64,000 nucleotides of DNA from positions 1 through 64,000 of the forward strand of contig JACPYM010000104.1 in NCBI GenBank assembly GCA_016196035.1, given 5' to 3'. The notes under the pieces were generated by a model. That model worked only from the letters and a program-made list of their open reading frames with translations. It was not told where the DNA came from and ran no database searches. Position 1 is the stretch's first letter, and the number at the start of each line of letters is the position of its first letter. The translations under genes were made by a program, and so were the position numbers. Below, in pieces: positions 1 to 8,667 of this stretch. The DNA comes from Acidobacteriota bacterium. Lineage in GTDB: Bacteria > Acidobacteriota > Blastocatellia > RBC074.

Positions 1-194
1 GCGGGCAAGCTCAGTCCTGCGCCCCATCCGGGGCGCGCGTGACTGGCGTGCGGGGTTCCGGTGGTTGCGGCGAGGCCTCCACCACCGGCGAATCTCCCGC
101 GCGCCTCCGGCGCAAAGAATTGTCAAATCCGAGCCGAACTTGCTTACTGCGTAACATCAGTCAGTAAAACTCCAATTCACTGAGCTAACGTTTA

Positions 195-935
195 TCAGCC
201 CGCCGCCGCCACGGCCAGGCCGCCAAACCGCCGTTGGCGCTGGTGAAACACGGTGACGGCTTCCGCCAACTGCGACCGATCAAAATCCGGCCAGAGGCAG
301 GGGGTGAAATAGAGTTCGGCATAGGCACATTCCCACAGCAAAAAATCGCTTAGGCGCTGTTCGCCGCTCGTGCGCACCAGCAAATCAACATCGCGCGCCG
401 GTTCATCGGCATGCATCGCTTGCCCCAAGGCCAGCACCAAAGCGGCGCGCGAGGCGGGCGGTTTTCCTGTCTGAAAAAGCTGATTGACCGCCCGCAACAA
501 AGTCTCGCGCGCGGAATAGTCCAACGCCACACGCACGTGCAAGGTGCGGCCCTGGCCCGTCGCCTTTTCGGCAGCCTCGATCAACGCCACCAGGTCAGGC
601 CCCAAACGGTCCCGGCGTCCAATCACGCTGATACGCACGCCATTCCGCACACAATTCGCTGTCTCTTTGAGCAAATACAAGCGCAGTAATTTCATCAAGG
701 CGCTGACTTCAGGAGCCGGGCGTTGCCAGTTGTCGGAGGAAAAGGCATAGAGCGTCAGCGTGTTGATCCCCAACTGCGGCGCGGCCTCGATCACACGCCG
801 CACGGCATCGGCGCCGGCCTTATGTCCCGCCGTGCGCGGCAAGCCCCGCCGCTGCGCCCAGCGCCCGTTTTCATCCATAATCAAAGCGACGTGCAACCCG
901 CGTGTTGGCTGCGATTGGACACTCGTGTTTTGCAT
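195..935 (-). CDS. uppS: Isoprenyl transferase (undecaprenyl diphosphate synthase family)
   Basis: This is a cis-prenyltransferase that condenses isopentenyl diphosphate onto an allylic diphosphate to make the polyprenyl carrier lipid for peptidoglycan and surface glycans. The protein has 246 residues, the usual family length. The N-terminal motif reads IMDENGRWA, with the catalytic Asp at residue 21. The C-terminal signature [21 protein letters not shown] is the IPP-binding region. The usual motif is MDGNGRWA, so Glu22 replaces a Gly beside the catalytic Asp. The sequence resembles the divergent UppS clade with [11 protein letters not shown] rather than the E. coli type. The start has an AGAGG ribosome site. 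The YdjM-like gene ends 9 bp upstream, so the two are probably cotranscribed. Family assignment is firm; product chain length is not known. Confidence 0.93.
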   Translation of the reverse strand: MQNTSVQSQPTRGLHVALIMDENGRWAQRRGLPRTAGHKAGADAVRRVIEAAPQLGINTLTLYAFSSDNWQRPAPEVSALMKLLRLYLLKETANCVRNGVRISVIGRRDRLGPDLVALIEAAEKATGQGRTLHVRVALDYSARETLLRAVNQLFQTGKPPASRAALVLALGQAMHADEPARDVDLLVRTSGEQRLSDFLLWECAYAELYFTPCLWPDFDRSQLAEAVTVFHQRQRRFGGLAVAAAG

Positions 936-944
936 AGAACCTCT

Positions 945-1505
945 TCAAATCTTTCCTTCACCTTGCCAGGCGCTGCGCCAAGCGAGTTGGCGCAACAACC
1001 AAACCAATAAAAACAGCGAGCCGTAAATGACAAAATCCAACGTGCTCACCTGCACCACATCCACCAAATGCCCCAGCGGCGAAGTGCGATTCCAGGCAAA
1101 AGCGGTCGGCGAAGGCACGGCCAAACGCACATACTCCTGCGAGAAGGGCCAAAAGAGTTTCACCCCAGTCGAATCCGTAAAGAAAAAATCCAGCAACGGA
1201 TGGCTCGCCATCGCGGTGCTAAACAACAGAGCGGCGCGCGTGAGGCTGCCGCCCCCACGGGCGATCACCGCGAACCAAAAGCCGCAAAAGCAGGCAAATC
1301 CCAGCGAATGCGTGAAATCGTGATGCCAATAACGTCCGGCAAATGGCGCGAATGGCAACCAGTCCAAGAGACAATCCAAGTCCGGCGCAGCCGCCAGGAA
1401 GGCGCCCAAGAGGCAAGTGCGCCAGTCGGGCAACTTAGCTTGTTTGAGCGGAATGGCGGCGAGCACTGCCGCGCCCAGCAATCCGTGTCCAATCGGTGTT
1501 GGCAT
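945..1505 (-). CDS. YdjM/DUF457-like membrane-bound metal-dependent hydrolase
   Basis: This is a 186-residue integral membrane protein of the YdjM (LexA-regulated, DUF457) family. It begins MPTPIGHGLLGA, typical of the family. Asp42 and Asp44 (PDLD) and the His cluster 61, 62 and 66 (WHHDFTHS) are the putative metal ligands. A later HPLLDFF motif completes the pattern, and about four or five hydrophobic segments are visible. Members are described as metal-dependent hydrolases, but their substrate is mostly unknown. An AAGGAG site precedes the ATG by about 11 bases. The upstream DUF4153-like gene ends 15 bp away and uppS starts 9 bp after the stop, which suggests a three- or four-gene envelope operon. 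Confidence 0.85.
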   Translation of the reverse strand: MPTPIGHGLLGAAVLAAIPLKQAKLPDWRTCLLGAFLAAAPDLDCLLDWLPFAPFAGRYWHHDFTHSLGFACFCGFWFAVIARGGGSLTRAALLFSTAMASHPLLDFFFTDSTGVKLFWPFSQEYVRLAVPSPTAFAWNRTSPLGHLVDVVQVSTLDFVIYGSLFLLVWLLRQLAWRSAWQGEGKI

Positions 1506-1520
1506 ACTGCTTACTTCTCC

Positions 1521-3194
1521 TTACCGCGCTGCTGACCTTAAGGCTTCACAACTTTGCCAAGCGCGCATCCGCGCCCAATTCCATGACCGCCAGCCGCGAT
1601 AGGCAAATTCGGGCTGCCGTTCGAGCAGGCGTTGCCGCAAGAGGCGCTGATCCTCCGGCTTCAAGTACGGCAAGCCCGCAACCAGCGCGGGAATCGAATC
1701 GGCGCTGAGTGACGCCGTGTACAGCACATCCAGGGGCAACCCTGATTGCGCGCGTTGCACATTCACGCGGGCAATCAACTCGTCCGGATTGATCACGTGC
1801 AGGATTGCGACCAACGCCAGCCGCGCCGCCACCGCGCCAAACGTAAAGCGTTCGCGTTGGCCACGCAAAACCGTCCAGGCAAACCAGCCAAACACCAGCG
1901 CCAGCCAGATCATAAACGCCATCGTGTAAACGCGCAGTTCCGTCAAGCCACAACACAGTTGATACAAACGCATCCGGTAAAGCGCCGAGGCCATCATCAC
2001 GAAAAGCAGGCCAATCTGCGTTCCCGCCAACACCCGAAAGATGCGTTCCGCCTGCGGCTCGTCTTTGCGCAACAGCCAATGCGCCCCCAACAGCAATGGC
2101 AAAACCAGCGCGGCCACGGTCACCAATTCAAAAAAGCCGCGCCGTGCATAAATGGCATAAGCCGTACCAGCGCCGGGCTTGAAATGCGCCGCGCCGAAAA
2201 ACAGATATTGAAACTGCACCAAAACGAAAACGAGAAATAAGGCATCCAGCAAACTCAGCGCCGTGCCGATTTCGACGATGCCCAGCTTCGGCGCGATCTT
2301 TGTCGCGGCTCCAGCCAGGTTGCCGGGTTTGGCTTCCGGCTGCAGCGCGCGCAAGTAACCGCTCACCAACCAGGCGATGCCCGTCATTGCCATTACATGT
2401 AAAAACAAGCTGGCGAAATCCAGGCGAAATAATTTCGCCACCAATTCTTCAAAGGCCGCGTCCGCCGCGACCAACAACACGCCAAACACAAACAACAACG
2501 GCAAGGCGATCAACACGCCGCGCCCAATAGCAAACGCGCGCCGCGACCAGCCCGCGCGCGGCAATTCGCGCCAGCCGATTTCATTGAATAACAGGATCAA
2601 TGGCCCAGTCATGGCATTGCCAGCGCAATGCAGCGCCGCGCCAAGGTATTCCGAGATAGCCGCGCGCAGGAGCTTGCCCGTCTGCGCACGCAAGCCGATG
2701 AGCGTCAACAAGACCGCCAGCGCCAACACATCCAACGCGCGCAGCACCGCCGAATCCCGCCACAGGAAACCGAAGGCAAAAACGAACAGACTCCCGGTGA
2801 GCCAATTCGTCTCGCGGTTCCGTACAATTCCCGCCTGCCGCTGCCACAGCACGACCGCACCCACGGTCAGGCTCAGCCATAACAATAAGTTCGGCCCCCA
2901 CGGAACGGCCCGCAGCAGCGCATCACCCGCAACTCCGGCGCCGCCAGCGACCGCCAGCATTCCCAAGCTCAGCCGTGTCTGCGTGCTCATCGCTTTGCGC
3001 TGCGGCGGGGCCGCCGGAAGCGCCGCCTCCGCCATTGGCAGGGCCATTGGTAGGGGCATTGGCAAGGCCTCGGGTAAAAGTGCGGATTGATAGGCGTTCG
3101 GCGTGGCTGTCGTTTCGGCTTGCAGGGCGGATTGATAGGGCGCTTGCCGCCATTCGTTTTCAGCGTGCGGGGCGGGTTCAGTTGTTTCGTTCAC
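1521..3194 (-). CDS. DUF4153/DUF4173-type polytopic membrane protein
   Basis: The protein is about 557 residues. The first roughly 75 residues are soluble and Ala/Pro/Met-rich with short repeats (ALPMPLPMALPMAEA). About 10 to 12 hydrophobic segments follow, and the end is a soluble C-terminal stretch rich in Leu and Arg. The middle part (FGVLLVAADAAFEELV, then a later FFELV segment) matches the DUF4173/DUF4153 family, which has no assigned biochemical role. I chose the GTG at 3194 because a GGAGGAG site sits 5 bases before it. A longer reading to 3500 would run into the YjbQ gene and has no such site. It is co-directional with the YdjM-like and uppS genes. Confidence 0.78.
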   Translation of the reverse strand: MNETTEPAPHAENEWRQAPYQSALQAETTATPNAYQSALLPEALPMPLPMALPMAEAALPAAPPQRKAMSTQTRLSLGMLAVAGGAGVAGDALLRAVPWGPNLLLWLSLTVGAVVLWQRQAGIVRNRETNWLTGSLFVFAFGFLWRDSAVLRALDVLALAVLLTLIGLRAQTGKLLRAAISEYLGAALHCAGNAMTGPLILLFNEIGWRELPRAGWSRRAFAIGRGVLIALPLLFVFGVLLVAADAAFEELVAKLFRLDFASLFLHVMAMTGIAWLVSGYLRALQPEAKPGNLAGAATKIAPKLGIVEIGTALSLLDALFLVFVLVQFQYLFFGAAHFKPGAGTAYAIYARRGFFELVTVAALVLPLLLGAHWLLRKDEPQAERIFRVLAGTQIGLLFVMMASALYRMRLYQLCCGLTELRVYTMAFMIWLALVFGWFAWTVLRGQRERFTFGAVAARLALVAILHVINPDELIARVNVQRAQSGLPLDVLYTASLSADSIPALVAGLPYLKPEDQRLLRQRLLERQPEFAYRGWRSWNWARMRAWQSCEALRSAAR

Positions 3195-3316
3195 CGTTGC
3201 TCCTCCGATGCAAAAGTATTCCAGTTGACAGAGTATTACGAATTGCAAACTACTTCGCCAAACAAAGTACAGAGCCATAAAGAAAGCTGGCAAGCAGTCT
3301 GCCAGCTTTCCTGCAC

Positions 3317-3841
3317 TCAGGCTTTTCGTCCGCGCACGACCCGAAAACGCGGCCCGGACTGTCCCATGATCATCACCGAGATGTGGCGTTGGCGCGGGCA
3401 ATCCAGTTCGACAAAGAATATGCGCTGCCAGCGGCCCAGGTTCATCTGCCCCTCCAGCACATTGATCGTTTCGGAAGCGCGCAAGAATAGCGCGCGGCAA
3501 TGCGAATGACCGTTCGGTTGTTCATCGGGCTGCATATTGACGGTGCGAATGTTGAAGTCGTTATGCCGGTATTGATGGTCGAGCGGGGCAAAGCGTTCCA
3601 GCAAATCCTGCATGTCCTCCAGCAATAACGGCTCGTGTTCGTTGATGATGATGGCGGTGGTGGTGTGTTGGGTTTGGATGTTGACCCAGCCATGCGTGAT
3701 GCCGGATTCCGCTACGACCTCGGCAATTTGAGCTGTGATGTCTATGAATTGAACTCCGCCCTCGGTGTCCAGTTGAAGAGTTTCGTGATGAACGCGCATT
3801 ACCGCATTAAGCGATTCTTCGACCTGCGCGGCTTGATACAT
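3317..3841 (-). CDS. YjbQ/UPF0047 family protein (secondary thiamine-phosphate synthase-like)
   Basis: This 174-residue protein matches the UPF0047/YjbQ family, seen in the segment TQHTTTAIIINEHEP, the conserved NGHSHCRALF and the C-terminal LGRWQRIFFVELD. Members form trimers and are annotated as secondary thiamine-phosphate synthases because some complement thiE mutants; the physiological role is uncertain. The ATG at 3841 is chosen because AAGGAG lies 7 bases upstream. An upstream ATG at 3889 adds 16 basic residues and has no ribosome site. The gene precedes the DUF4153-like gene on the same strand with 122 bp between. Confidence 0.87.
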   Translation of the reverse strand: MYQAAQVEESLNAVMRVHHETLQLDTEGGVQFIDITAQIAEVVAESGITHGWVNIQTQHTTTAIIINEHEPLLLEDMQDLLERFAPLDHQYRHNDFNIRTVNMQPDEQPNGHSHCRALFLRASETINVLEGQMNLGRWQRIFFVELDCPRQRHISVMIMGQSGPRFRVVRGRKA

Positions 3842-3960
3842 ACCTCTGCTCCTTTTCAAATGAATACGGTAAAAATGCGGCGGCAGCATAGCAAACGGCT
3901 TACAAAACGGCTAATCAGCCGGCCAGCCGCTGCTGACGCCTGTCTTGGTCGGGCCACCCT

Positions 3961-4362
3961 TCAACGCCCCCGGGCGGCTTGAATCAACGCTTCCATGTGA
4001 TCCAAGTATCGTCCGAGCGCGGCACGCCCCGCCGCCGTCAACTGATATTCCGTTTTCGGCACGCGCCCCTCAAAGGATTTGGTGCAGGTAATGTATTCGG
4101 CGTCTTCGAGTTTGCGCGTATGCACGCTGATGTTGCCATCCGTCGTCTTGAGCAATTCCTTCAGTTCGCTAAAGGTCAGACTGGGATTGGCCGCCAGGGC
4201 GCTGACAATGCCCAAACGGACGCGTTCATGAATGAGATTGTCGAGCGCCGGGGCCTTCTCGGCCACGCGCAGCGCCTGCTGCGCCCGGGCCGCCGCGCGC
4301 GCCTTGCGCGGTTCGACCGGCGCGCCCCGCGATTCAATTTGATGAGCAGTTCGTCTAGCCAC
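3961..4362 (-). CDS. Winged-helix transcriptional regulator (ArsR/MarR-like)
   Basis: This is a 133-residue DNA-binding protein. A basic, Ala-rich N-terminus is followed by a winged helix from about residue 55 to the end. The recognition helix region reads [29 protein letters not shown], and a wing segment [13 protein letters not shown] follows. This form, often called HTH_27 or 'transcriptional regulator', is common in Acidobacteria beside a small membrane protein. I chose the GTG at 4362 because a full AAGGAGGT site precedes it. The start lies 8 bases inside the 3' end of the membrane-protein gene, so translation is probably coupled. The ligand or signal cannot be read from the sequence. 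Confidence 0.84.
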   Translation of the reverse strand: MARRTAHQIESRGAPVEPRKARAAARAQQALRVAEKAPALDNLIHERVRLGIVSALAANPSLTFSELKELLKTTDGNISVHTRKLEDAEYITCTKSFEGRVPKTEYQLTAAGRAALGRYLDHMEALIQAARGR

Positions 4363-5005
4363 CGTACCTCCTTGCGATGATGATTCCGAAAATAATGTGC
4401 AGTCCGCCGAAACCCGCCGCCATAAACCAATTGCCATAGGCCGCCGGGGCCGTCAGCGCCACTATGCCCAACGCCATAAAACACAGGCCCATCACCGGGA
4501 CGATGCGCACGGAAAAAGCGCCGCCCGTGACGACACCCGTGCCATACATCAGCAACCACAAACCCGGCAGCGCAAAGAACACATGCGCCCGGTAAAGCAC
4601 GACCGAGAGCAGCGCCCCCGCCAACAACGGCGGCAACAAGCTCAAGGCGAATTTGCGGCCTGGCCCGGATAACACCGTGGACTCGGCGGCGCGCGCTTTA
4701 TGCTGCATCGCCCAGCCGCCCACGGCCAGCGCCAGCAAGGCCTCGACCAGCCACGTCAGCAACCAGGCGCGCGTCGTGCGTTGCTGCACAGCCACTGCCG
4801 TCGCCGCCAGGGCCGTCATCCCGATAAACACGCCGCCCCAACCCGGAACGGCGGTAAACGAAGTCGCGCGCTCCATCGTTTCGCGGATAAACCGCAAATT
4901 ATCCATCGCGCGCCCGTGCAAACTGGGCAACCCGGGCACGCTGGCAATGCTCGGCAAATTCGGCGGCTCTTCGTCTGATGTGCGGAGGGGTTGTAGTGAA
5001 CTCAT
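4355..5005 (-). CDS. Small polytopic membrane protein paired with winged-helix regulator
   Basis: This is a 216-residue protein with a soluble N-terminus of about 45 residues and then five or six membrane segments. The segment [23 protein letters not shown] just before the first helix is characteristic of an Acidobacteria-type membrane protein that sits upstream of an HTH regulator. I know of no biochemical function. The last 8 bases overlap the regulator gene, so the two form a unit. A near-consensus promoter ends 12 bp before the ATG, leaving almost no leader. An internal ATG at 4906 (MDNLRFIRE) is an alternative start, but no ribosome site is visible for it. Confidence 0.75.
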   Translation of the reverse strand: MSSLQPLRTSDEEPPNLPSIASVPGLPSLHGRAMDNLRFIRETMERATSFTAVPGWGGVFIGMTALAATAVAVQQRTTRAWLLTWLVEALLALAVGGWAMQHKARAAESTVLSGPGRKFALSLLPPLLAGALLSVVLYRAHVFFALPGLWLLMYGTGVVTGGAFSVRIVPVMGLCFMALGIVALTAPAAYGNWFMAAGFGGLHIIFGIIIARRYGG

Positions 5006-5016
5006 AAACAGGCCCG

Positions 5017-5045
5017 ATCATAAGGCAGGGATCATATTTTGACAA
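5017..5045 (-). promoter_or_regulatory. Sigma-70-type promoter for the membrane protein/regulator pair
   Basis: Read on the minus strand, TTGTCA (5045-5040) is followed by a 17-base spacer and TATGAT (5022-5017). Each box differs from consensus by one base, apart from one further base in the -35. The predicted transcript start near 5010 lies about 5 bases before the ATG at 5005, so the message would be nearly leaderless. Confidence 0.65.
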
Positions 5046-5115
5046 GTACTTTTTCAGGTAAAGTAAAACCGGCGCGTCTAAATCGCGCTGTCAGCAGCTA
5101 GGCCAGCCGGCCGGC

Positions 5116-5868
5116 CTAGCTGCGGCGGCCACGCGTGCCGCCGATTTTCTGGCGGTAATCGTCGCCTTTGATTTCGATCACCTTGCACATTTCATACAAG
5201 CGCGAGCGCAAGCGCACGCCGACGCGATCAACCAAAGTCTCTTCCTGCAAAACCTGCCGATCTTGATAGTTTGAAGTGAAGAGGGTGATTTTTTTGTCGT
5301 TGTAGCGGGTATTGATGATTTGCGTCATCGTGTCGCGCACCCAGTCGGTCGGCTTTGAAGCGCCTAGTTCATCCAAAACGAGCACTTCAGCTTCGTAAAT
5401 AGGCGAGAGCACTTTTAGTTCTGAGGTCTGCGAAACAGAGTTATAGCTGCCCTGAATTTCCTTCAACAAATCGCGGAAGTCGTAAAAGAGGCATTGAATC
5501 CCCTTGCGCACCAGCGACCGCAAAATAGCCACCGCCAAGTGTGTTTTTCCTACCCCACACGGCCCCAAGAGGAGCAAACCAAAATCTACGCCGGGGTACT
5601 CGTCCACGAATTGTTTCGCATCCCGCAAGGCCATCCGCTGTGACTCATTCACATCTTTTTCCTTCCAGGGATCGCCTTGCGGATAGTAATTTTCAAAGGA
5701 GCAATTCTCATAGCGCTTCGGAATGCGGGACCGTTCGAGCAGTTCGTTGACACGCTCTGAAATGCGGCAACGGCATTGACGCACGCCCTTCCCGGCCACC
5801 AATTCCCAGCCGGTTCCGCTGCAAAACTCGCAAATTTGTTGAGCAATTCTTCGTTGATTCGGCGACAT
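5116..5868 (-). CDS. DnaC/IstB-like AAA+ ATPase (helicase loader)
   Basis: This 250-residue protein resembles bacterial DnaC-type helicase loaders. The N-terminus carries a Cys cluster (CEFC at 13-16 and CRC at 32-34) that looks like a zinc site. Walker A is GPCGVGKTH at about 102-110 and Walker B is VLVLDELGA at about 162-170. A C-terminal box [12 protein letters not shown] supplies the arginine-finger region. DnaC delivers DnaB to single-stranded DNA at the origin and at restart. IstB of IS21 has the same fold, but no istA is nearby and no IS ends are seen, so the chromosomal loader is preferred. An AGGTGA site precedes the ATG. Confidence 0.86.
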   Translation of the reverse strand: MSPNQRRIAQQICEFCSGTGWELVAGKGVRQCRCRISERVNELLERSRIPKRYENCSFENYYPQGDPWKEKDVNESQRMALRDAKQFVDEYPGVDFGLLLLGPCGVGKTHLAVAILRSLVRKGIQCLFYDFRDLLKEIQGSYNSVSQTSELKVLSPIYEAEVLVLDELGASKPTDWVRDTMTQIINTRYNDKKITLFTSNYQDRQVLQEETLVDRVGVRLRSRLYEMCKVIEIKGDDYRQKIGGTRGRRS

Positions 5869-6135
5869 AGTTCACCTACCCAAGGCAGTCTGCGCGCGCT
5901 CGGCACGCGGCTCAATCAGAGAATGTAAAGCACCATTTGTCGTTGGAGTGTCCCGCAAGAGGAAGTGGATTATAGGCAGCCGCCCCGCGTTGTCAAAACG
6001 CAACCGCAGTTCTTCAACACGCTTTTTTCTAAGCCCGGCTTTTGCCTTTTGATTTTTGCCAAGAGTAGAATCACAACCGCTTTTCTACAAGTTTCATCCG
6101 CCCTTTGCGGGCCATCGTTCAAAAGGAGAAATCTG

Positions 6136-6402
6136 ATGCTTTGCAGCCGTCATTCATCTTGGCGCGGTCGCTTTTGCGGCTTGGCATGTGTCCTGGCAAT
6201 GCTTGCGGCAAACTGTCTCGGGCAAGCGCAAACGGCGCGCCCGGCGGCTCCGGCCAAACCCAAAACCGGACAGGAGACCTGTGATGGTGCCCTGGATATT
6301 GTGCCCGGCAAATCTGCAACCTTTATGCGCAAGCGGCGCGTCCCGGGGAAAAAATCAACCAGCAAGACCGAACTCAAACCCGAAAACAGATCATCCCTCT
6401 AA
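6136..6402 (+). CDS. Small secreted hypothetical protein
   Basis: This is an 88-residue protein whose first 30 residues look like a signal peptide (hydrophobic core CGLACVLAMLAANCLG, cleavage near AQA). The mature part is basic, rich in Lys, Pro and Ser, and contains one Cys (TCDGALDIVPGKS). The ATG at 6136 follows AAAAGGAGAA at good spacing; a longer reading from 5965 has no support. It ends 18 bp before the O-antigen ligase gene, so the two are probably cotranscribed. I do not recognise the family. Confidence 0.6.
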   Translation: MLCSRHSSWRGRFCGLACVLAMLAANCLGQAQTARPAAPAKPKTGQETCDGALDIVPGKSATFMRKRRVPGKKSTSKTELKPENRSSL

Positions 6403-6420
6403 TCACGTTGTGTCGCTTAC

Positions 6421-8424
6421 ATGAAATCAAAGCAAACACGCGCTGTGCAGCAGGCGCGCTTCCAACCCGCCGAGTTGTTGTTTCTCTTTCTTCCGCTCAT
6501 TGCCCTCACGCCGAATTTCTTTGTCATCCCTGAACTGGGTTTTACCGGATTGGCGACGCAGGAGTTTGTCTTTGGCTTGGCGGTCGTAGCCTTTGCGGCG
6601 GCGTGTTTGGCCAGGGCGTTGCAACTTCCCGCCGGAATCAAACTGGGGCGGCAACAATTGCTATTGCTCGCGCCGTTGGCAGCGTTCTGTTTATGGCAAC
6701 TGCTCTCACTGCTCTGGACACCGGATTGGAGCGAAGGAGTGCGGCTGGCCGGCATTTGGTTTGGCCTGGCGCTGTTTTTTGTAACCGGGCGTTGGGCGCT
6801 CAGCGAAAGGTCCATCTGGCCGCTTTATAGCGCCATCCTTGTCGCAACCGCCTTGCTGCTGTGGTCGCTTTTCTATGAGTACTTTGTCTTTGGCTCAGGT
6901 GAAATGTGGGGCATCTTTTTCAATCACGGCATCACGGCAGAGTTGCTGGCCCTGCTGTTGCCGGTGTTTTTGATGACGTTTCTCTGCGAACGGCAGCATC
7001 GCTTTTTTGTCGTCGCGGGGTTGATCGCCGCCGGCTTGAGCGCCGTCGCCTTGATGCTGACGCTGCGGCGCGGGCCGTTGTTGGGGGTATCGCTGGCGGG
7101 ACTGTGTATTACCGTCGCACTCGCCGGCAAAGTAATCCGTGCGGCGGACAACCGGCGCGTTTATGCTATCGCGGGCGCAGTGCTGTTGGTCGTTGTGCCG
7201 CTAGGTCTATACAAGCGCGAGGCCTTGCTGGCGCGTTGGCGCGGCGCCACGCAGCTACAGACGGCCAGGAATACGCAGAGCATTGATTTGGGCTTGACCG
7301 GCCGCACTGTGACTTGGCTGACCGCCTGGGAAATGGGTAAGCGCAATATCTTGCAAGGCGTGGGCGCGGGAGGTTACGAAGCCAGCTATGGGGCCTATAA
7401 AAAGTTCTTTGCTGAAAACCCCCGTTACGCGGCGATTGCGGCGGCGGCTGGCACCGAAGATTACGACGAGATTCATAGCCCGCGCGCGCACGGTGAGTAT
7501 TTACAGATGTTCGCCGAGGTGGGACTCGCGGGCCTGTTACTCTTTGCCGTCTTCTGGCTGCAAGTTGCGCGGCAGTTATGGCGGCGGCGACACGCGCCCC
7601 GAGGGTATCTGGCGCTGGGGGCGCTCTTCAGCCTGTTCTCCTTTGCCGCCTGTTCAATCGTCACCGCTTTTTCTTTCCGCTCGACACCCGGCGTTTTGCT
7701 ATTGAGTTGCGTCCTGGCTTTGGGGTTTGCAGTTCAACCTGAAGAAGCTGATGAAAATGATGCGGGCTGGTTGATGCCCAAGGTGTTGGTCAGCAGTTTG
7801 GCGGCGCTGGCCTTGGTTGCCGCGCTGGCAATCCTGGCGCGCAATTACAACGTCTATGCCAGCCAACAAATGCAAAGCGGGCTTGATTTCAAATTTGCGC
7901 TGAACAACGCGGCCGAGAATGAACGCTTGGTGCGGCGTTACCGGCAAGTGCTTGACCTTGATCCCGCCAATGCGGGCGCACATCTGGGTCTCAGCTTGGT
8001 GCTCTTTCAAATGAAACGTCCACAGGAATGTCTGCCGCATATTGAATATGCCCTGGCGCATGGCTACAGCCGGCCGTATGCCTACATCCTGTGGGCCTTT
8101 TGTTATGAGCAAAATGGCGACGTCAGCAAGGCCGGGCAAATTTTGCAGGAGTGTCTGGCCTCCTTTCCAAAATCCATTGTCGCCCGTGCCGCCTATGCCG
8201 AGATGTTGCGGAAACAAGGGCAATTTGAACAGGCCAAACAGCAACGCGAACGGCTGGAAAAAGTGGATGCGCAGCTTGCGCGGAGTTGGGACTTGGCGTT
8301 CAGGATGAAAGATGCCGCCGCCGCTGATGCAGCCAAGCAGGCAGGCTTGCTGGCGCCGGGTGAATTAGAACCAAAGCTGGTGCGCACGCTGGTACAAGCA
8401 CGGGCTTATCACTATTTGAAATAG
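6421..8424 (+). CDS. O-antigen ligase (WaaL/Wzy-like) with C-terminal TPR region
   Basis: This is a 667-residue polytopic inner-membrane protein. Residues 1 to about 480 hold about 12 membrane segments with the large periplasmic loop typical of O-antigen ligases and polymerases (the HSPRAHGEYLQMFAEVGLAG segment, a His-containing signature of the Wzy_C domain). The C-terminal 180 residues contain tetratricopeptide-like helices (NAGAHLGLSLVLFQMKRPQECLPHIEYAL). Such proteins join or polymerise undecaprenyl-linked glycans on the periplasmic face. Two glycosyltransferases follow on the opposite strand, which supports a surface-polysaccharide role. The substrate cannot be inferred. Confidence 0.88.
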   Translation: MKSKQTRAVQQARFQPAELLFLFLPLIALTPNFFVIPELGFTGLATQEFVFGLAVVAFAAACLARALQLPAGIKLGRQQLLLLAPLAAFCLWQLLSLLWTPDWSEGVRLAGIWFGLALFFVTGRWALSERSIWPLYSAILVATALLLWSLFYEYFVFGSGEMWGIFFNHGITAELLALLLPVFLMTFLCERQHRFFVVAGLIAAGLSAVALMLTLRRGPLLGVSLAGLCITVALAGKVIRAADNRRVYAIAGAVLLVVVPLGLYKREALLARWRGATQLQTARNTQSIDLGLTGRTVTWLTAWEMGKRNILQGVGAGGYEASYGAYKKFFAENPRYAAIAAAAGTEDYDEIHSPRAHGEYLQMFAEVGLAGLLLFAVFWLQVARQLWRRRHAPRGYLALGALFSLFSFAACSIVTAFSFRSTPGVLLLSCVLALGFAVQPEEADENDAGWLMPKVLVSSLAALALVAALAILARNYNVYASQQMQSGLDFKFALNNAAENERLVRRYRQVLDLDPANAGAHLGLSLVLFQMKRPQECLPHIEYALAHGYSRPYAYILWAFCYEQNGDVSKAGQILQECLASFPKSIVARAAYAEMLRKQGQFEQAKQQRERLEKVDAQLARSWDLAFRMKDAAAADAAKQAGLLAPGELEPKLVRTLVQARAYHYLK

Positions 8425-8465
8425 CAAAAAAGGCACGCCGGAACTCAGTCTTTCCCGGCGTGCCT
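8425..8465. terminator. Bidirectional intrinsic terminator between convergent genes
   Basis: An 11-bp perfect stem (8431-8441 with 8455-8465) closes a 13-base loop just after the O-antigen ligase stop codon. Six A residues to its left give a U-run for transcripts from the minus-strand glycosyltransferase. The plus-strand side is less U-rich. Confidence 0.75.
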
Positions 8466-8535
8466 CAAATTCCATCCGCAGACAAACGCATTAGATCGGT
8501 TTTCAATTGCGTGTACGGCAGGGTACGGCACCGGA

Positions 8536-8625
8536 ACGGTACCGCGCGCGTAAGCAAGCGGCGCGTCAAGTACGGCGCACTGGCACAACCGTGCAGTCTC
8601 CGCTTGCTCACGCGCGCGGTACCGT
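8536..8625. repeat. REPIN-like inverted repeat, family A copy 1
   Basis: Two 26-base arms (8536-8561 and 8600-8625) are inverted copies with one mismatch, around a 38-base spacer. Each arm contains GGTACCGCGCGCGT then AGCAAGCGG. A second copy with a related spacer lies at 49727-49818, so this is a dispersed element rather than a local hairpin. It sits between the glycosyltransferase stop and the terminator. Confidence 0.8.
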
Positions 8626-8667
8626 CCAACCGCACGGCATTTCCCAAACACCGAGCTGCAACCCGAT

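Noticed and set aside
1-194. Possible gene end at the left edge
   Set aside because: Only short open frames are present and none shows a recognisable protein end.
5116-5868. IstB of an IS21-type insertion sequence
   Set aside because: No istA transposase is adjacent and no inverted ends or target duplications are seen; the N-terminal Cys cluster fits a chromosomal helicase loader.
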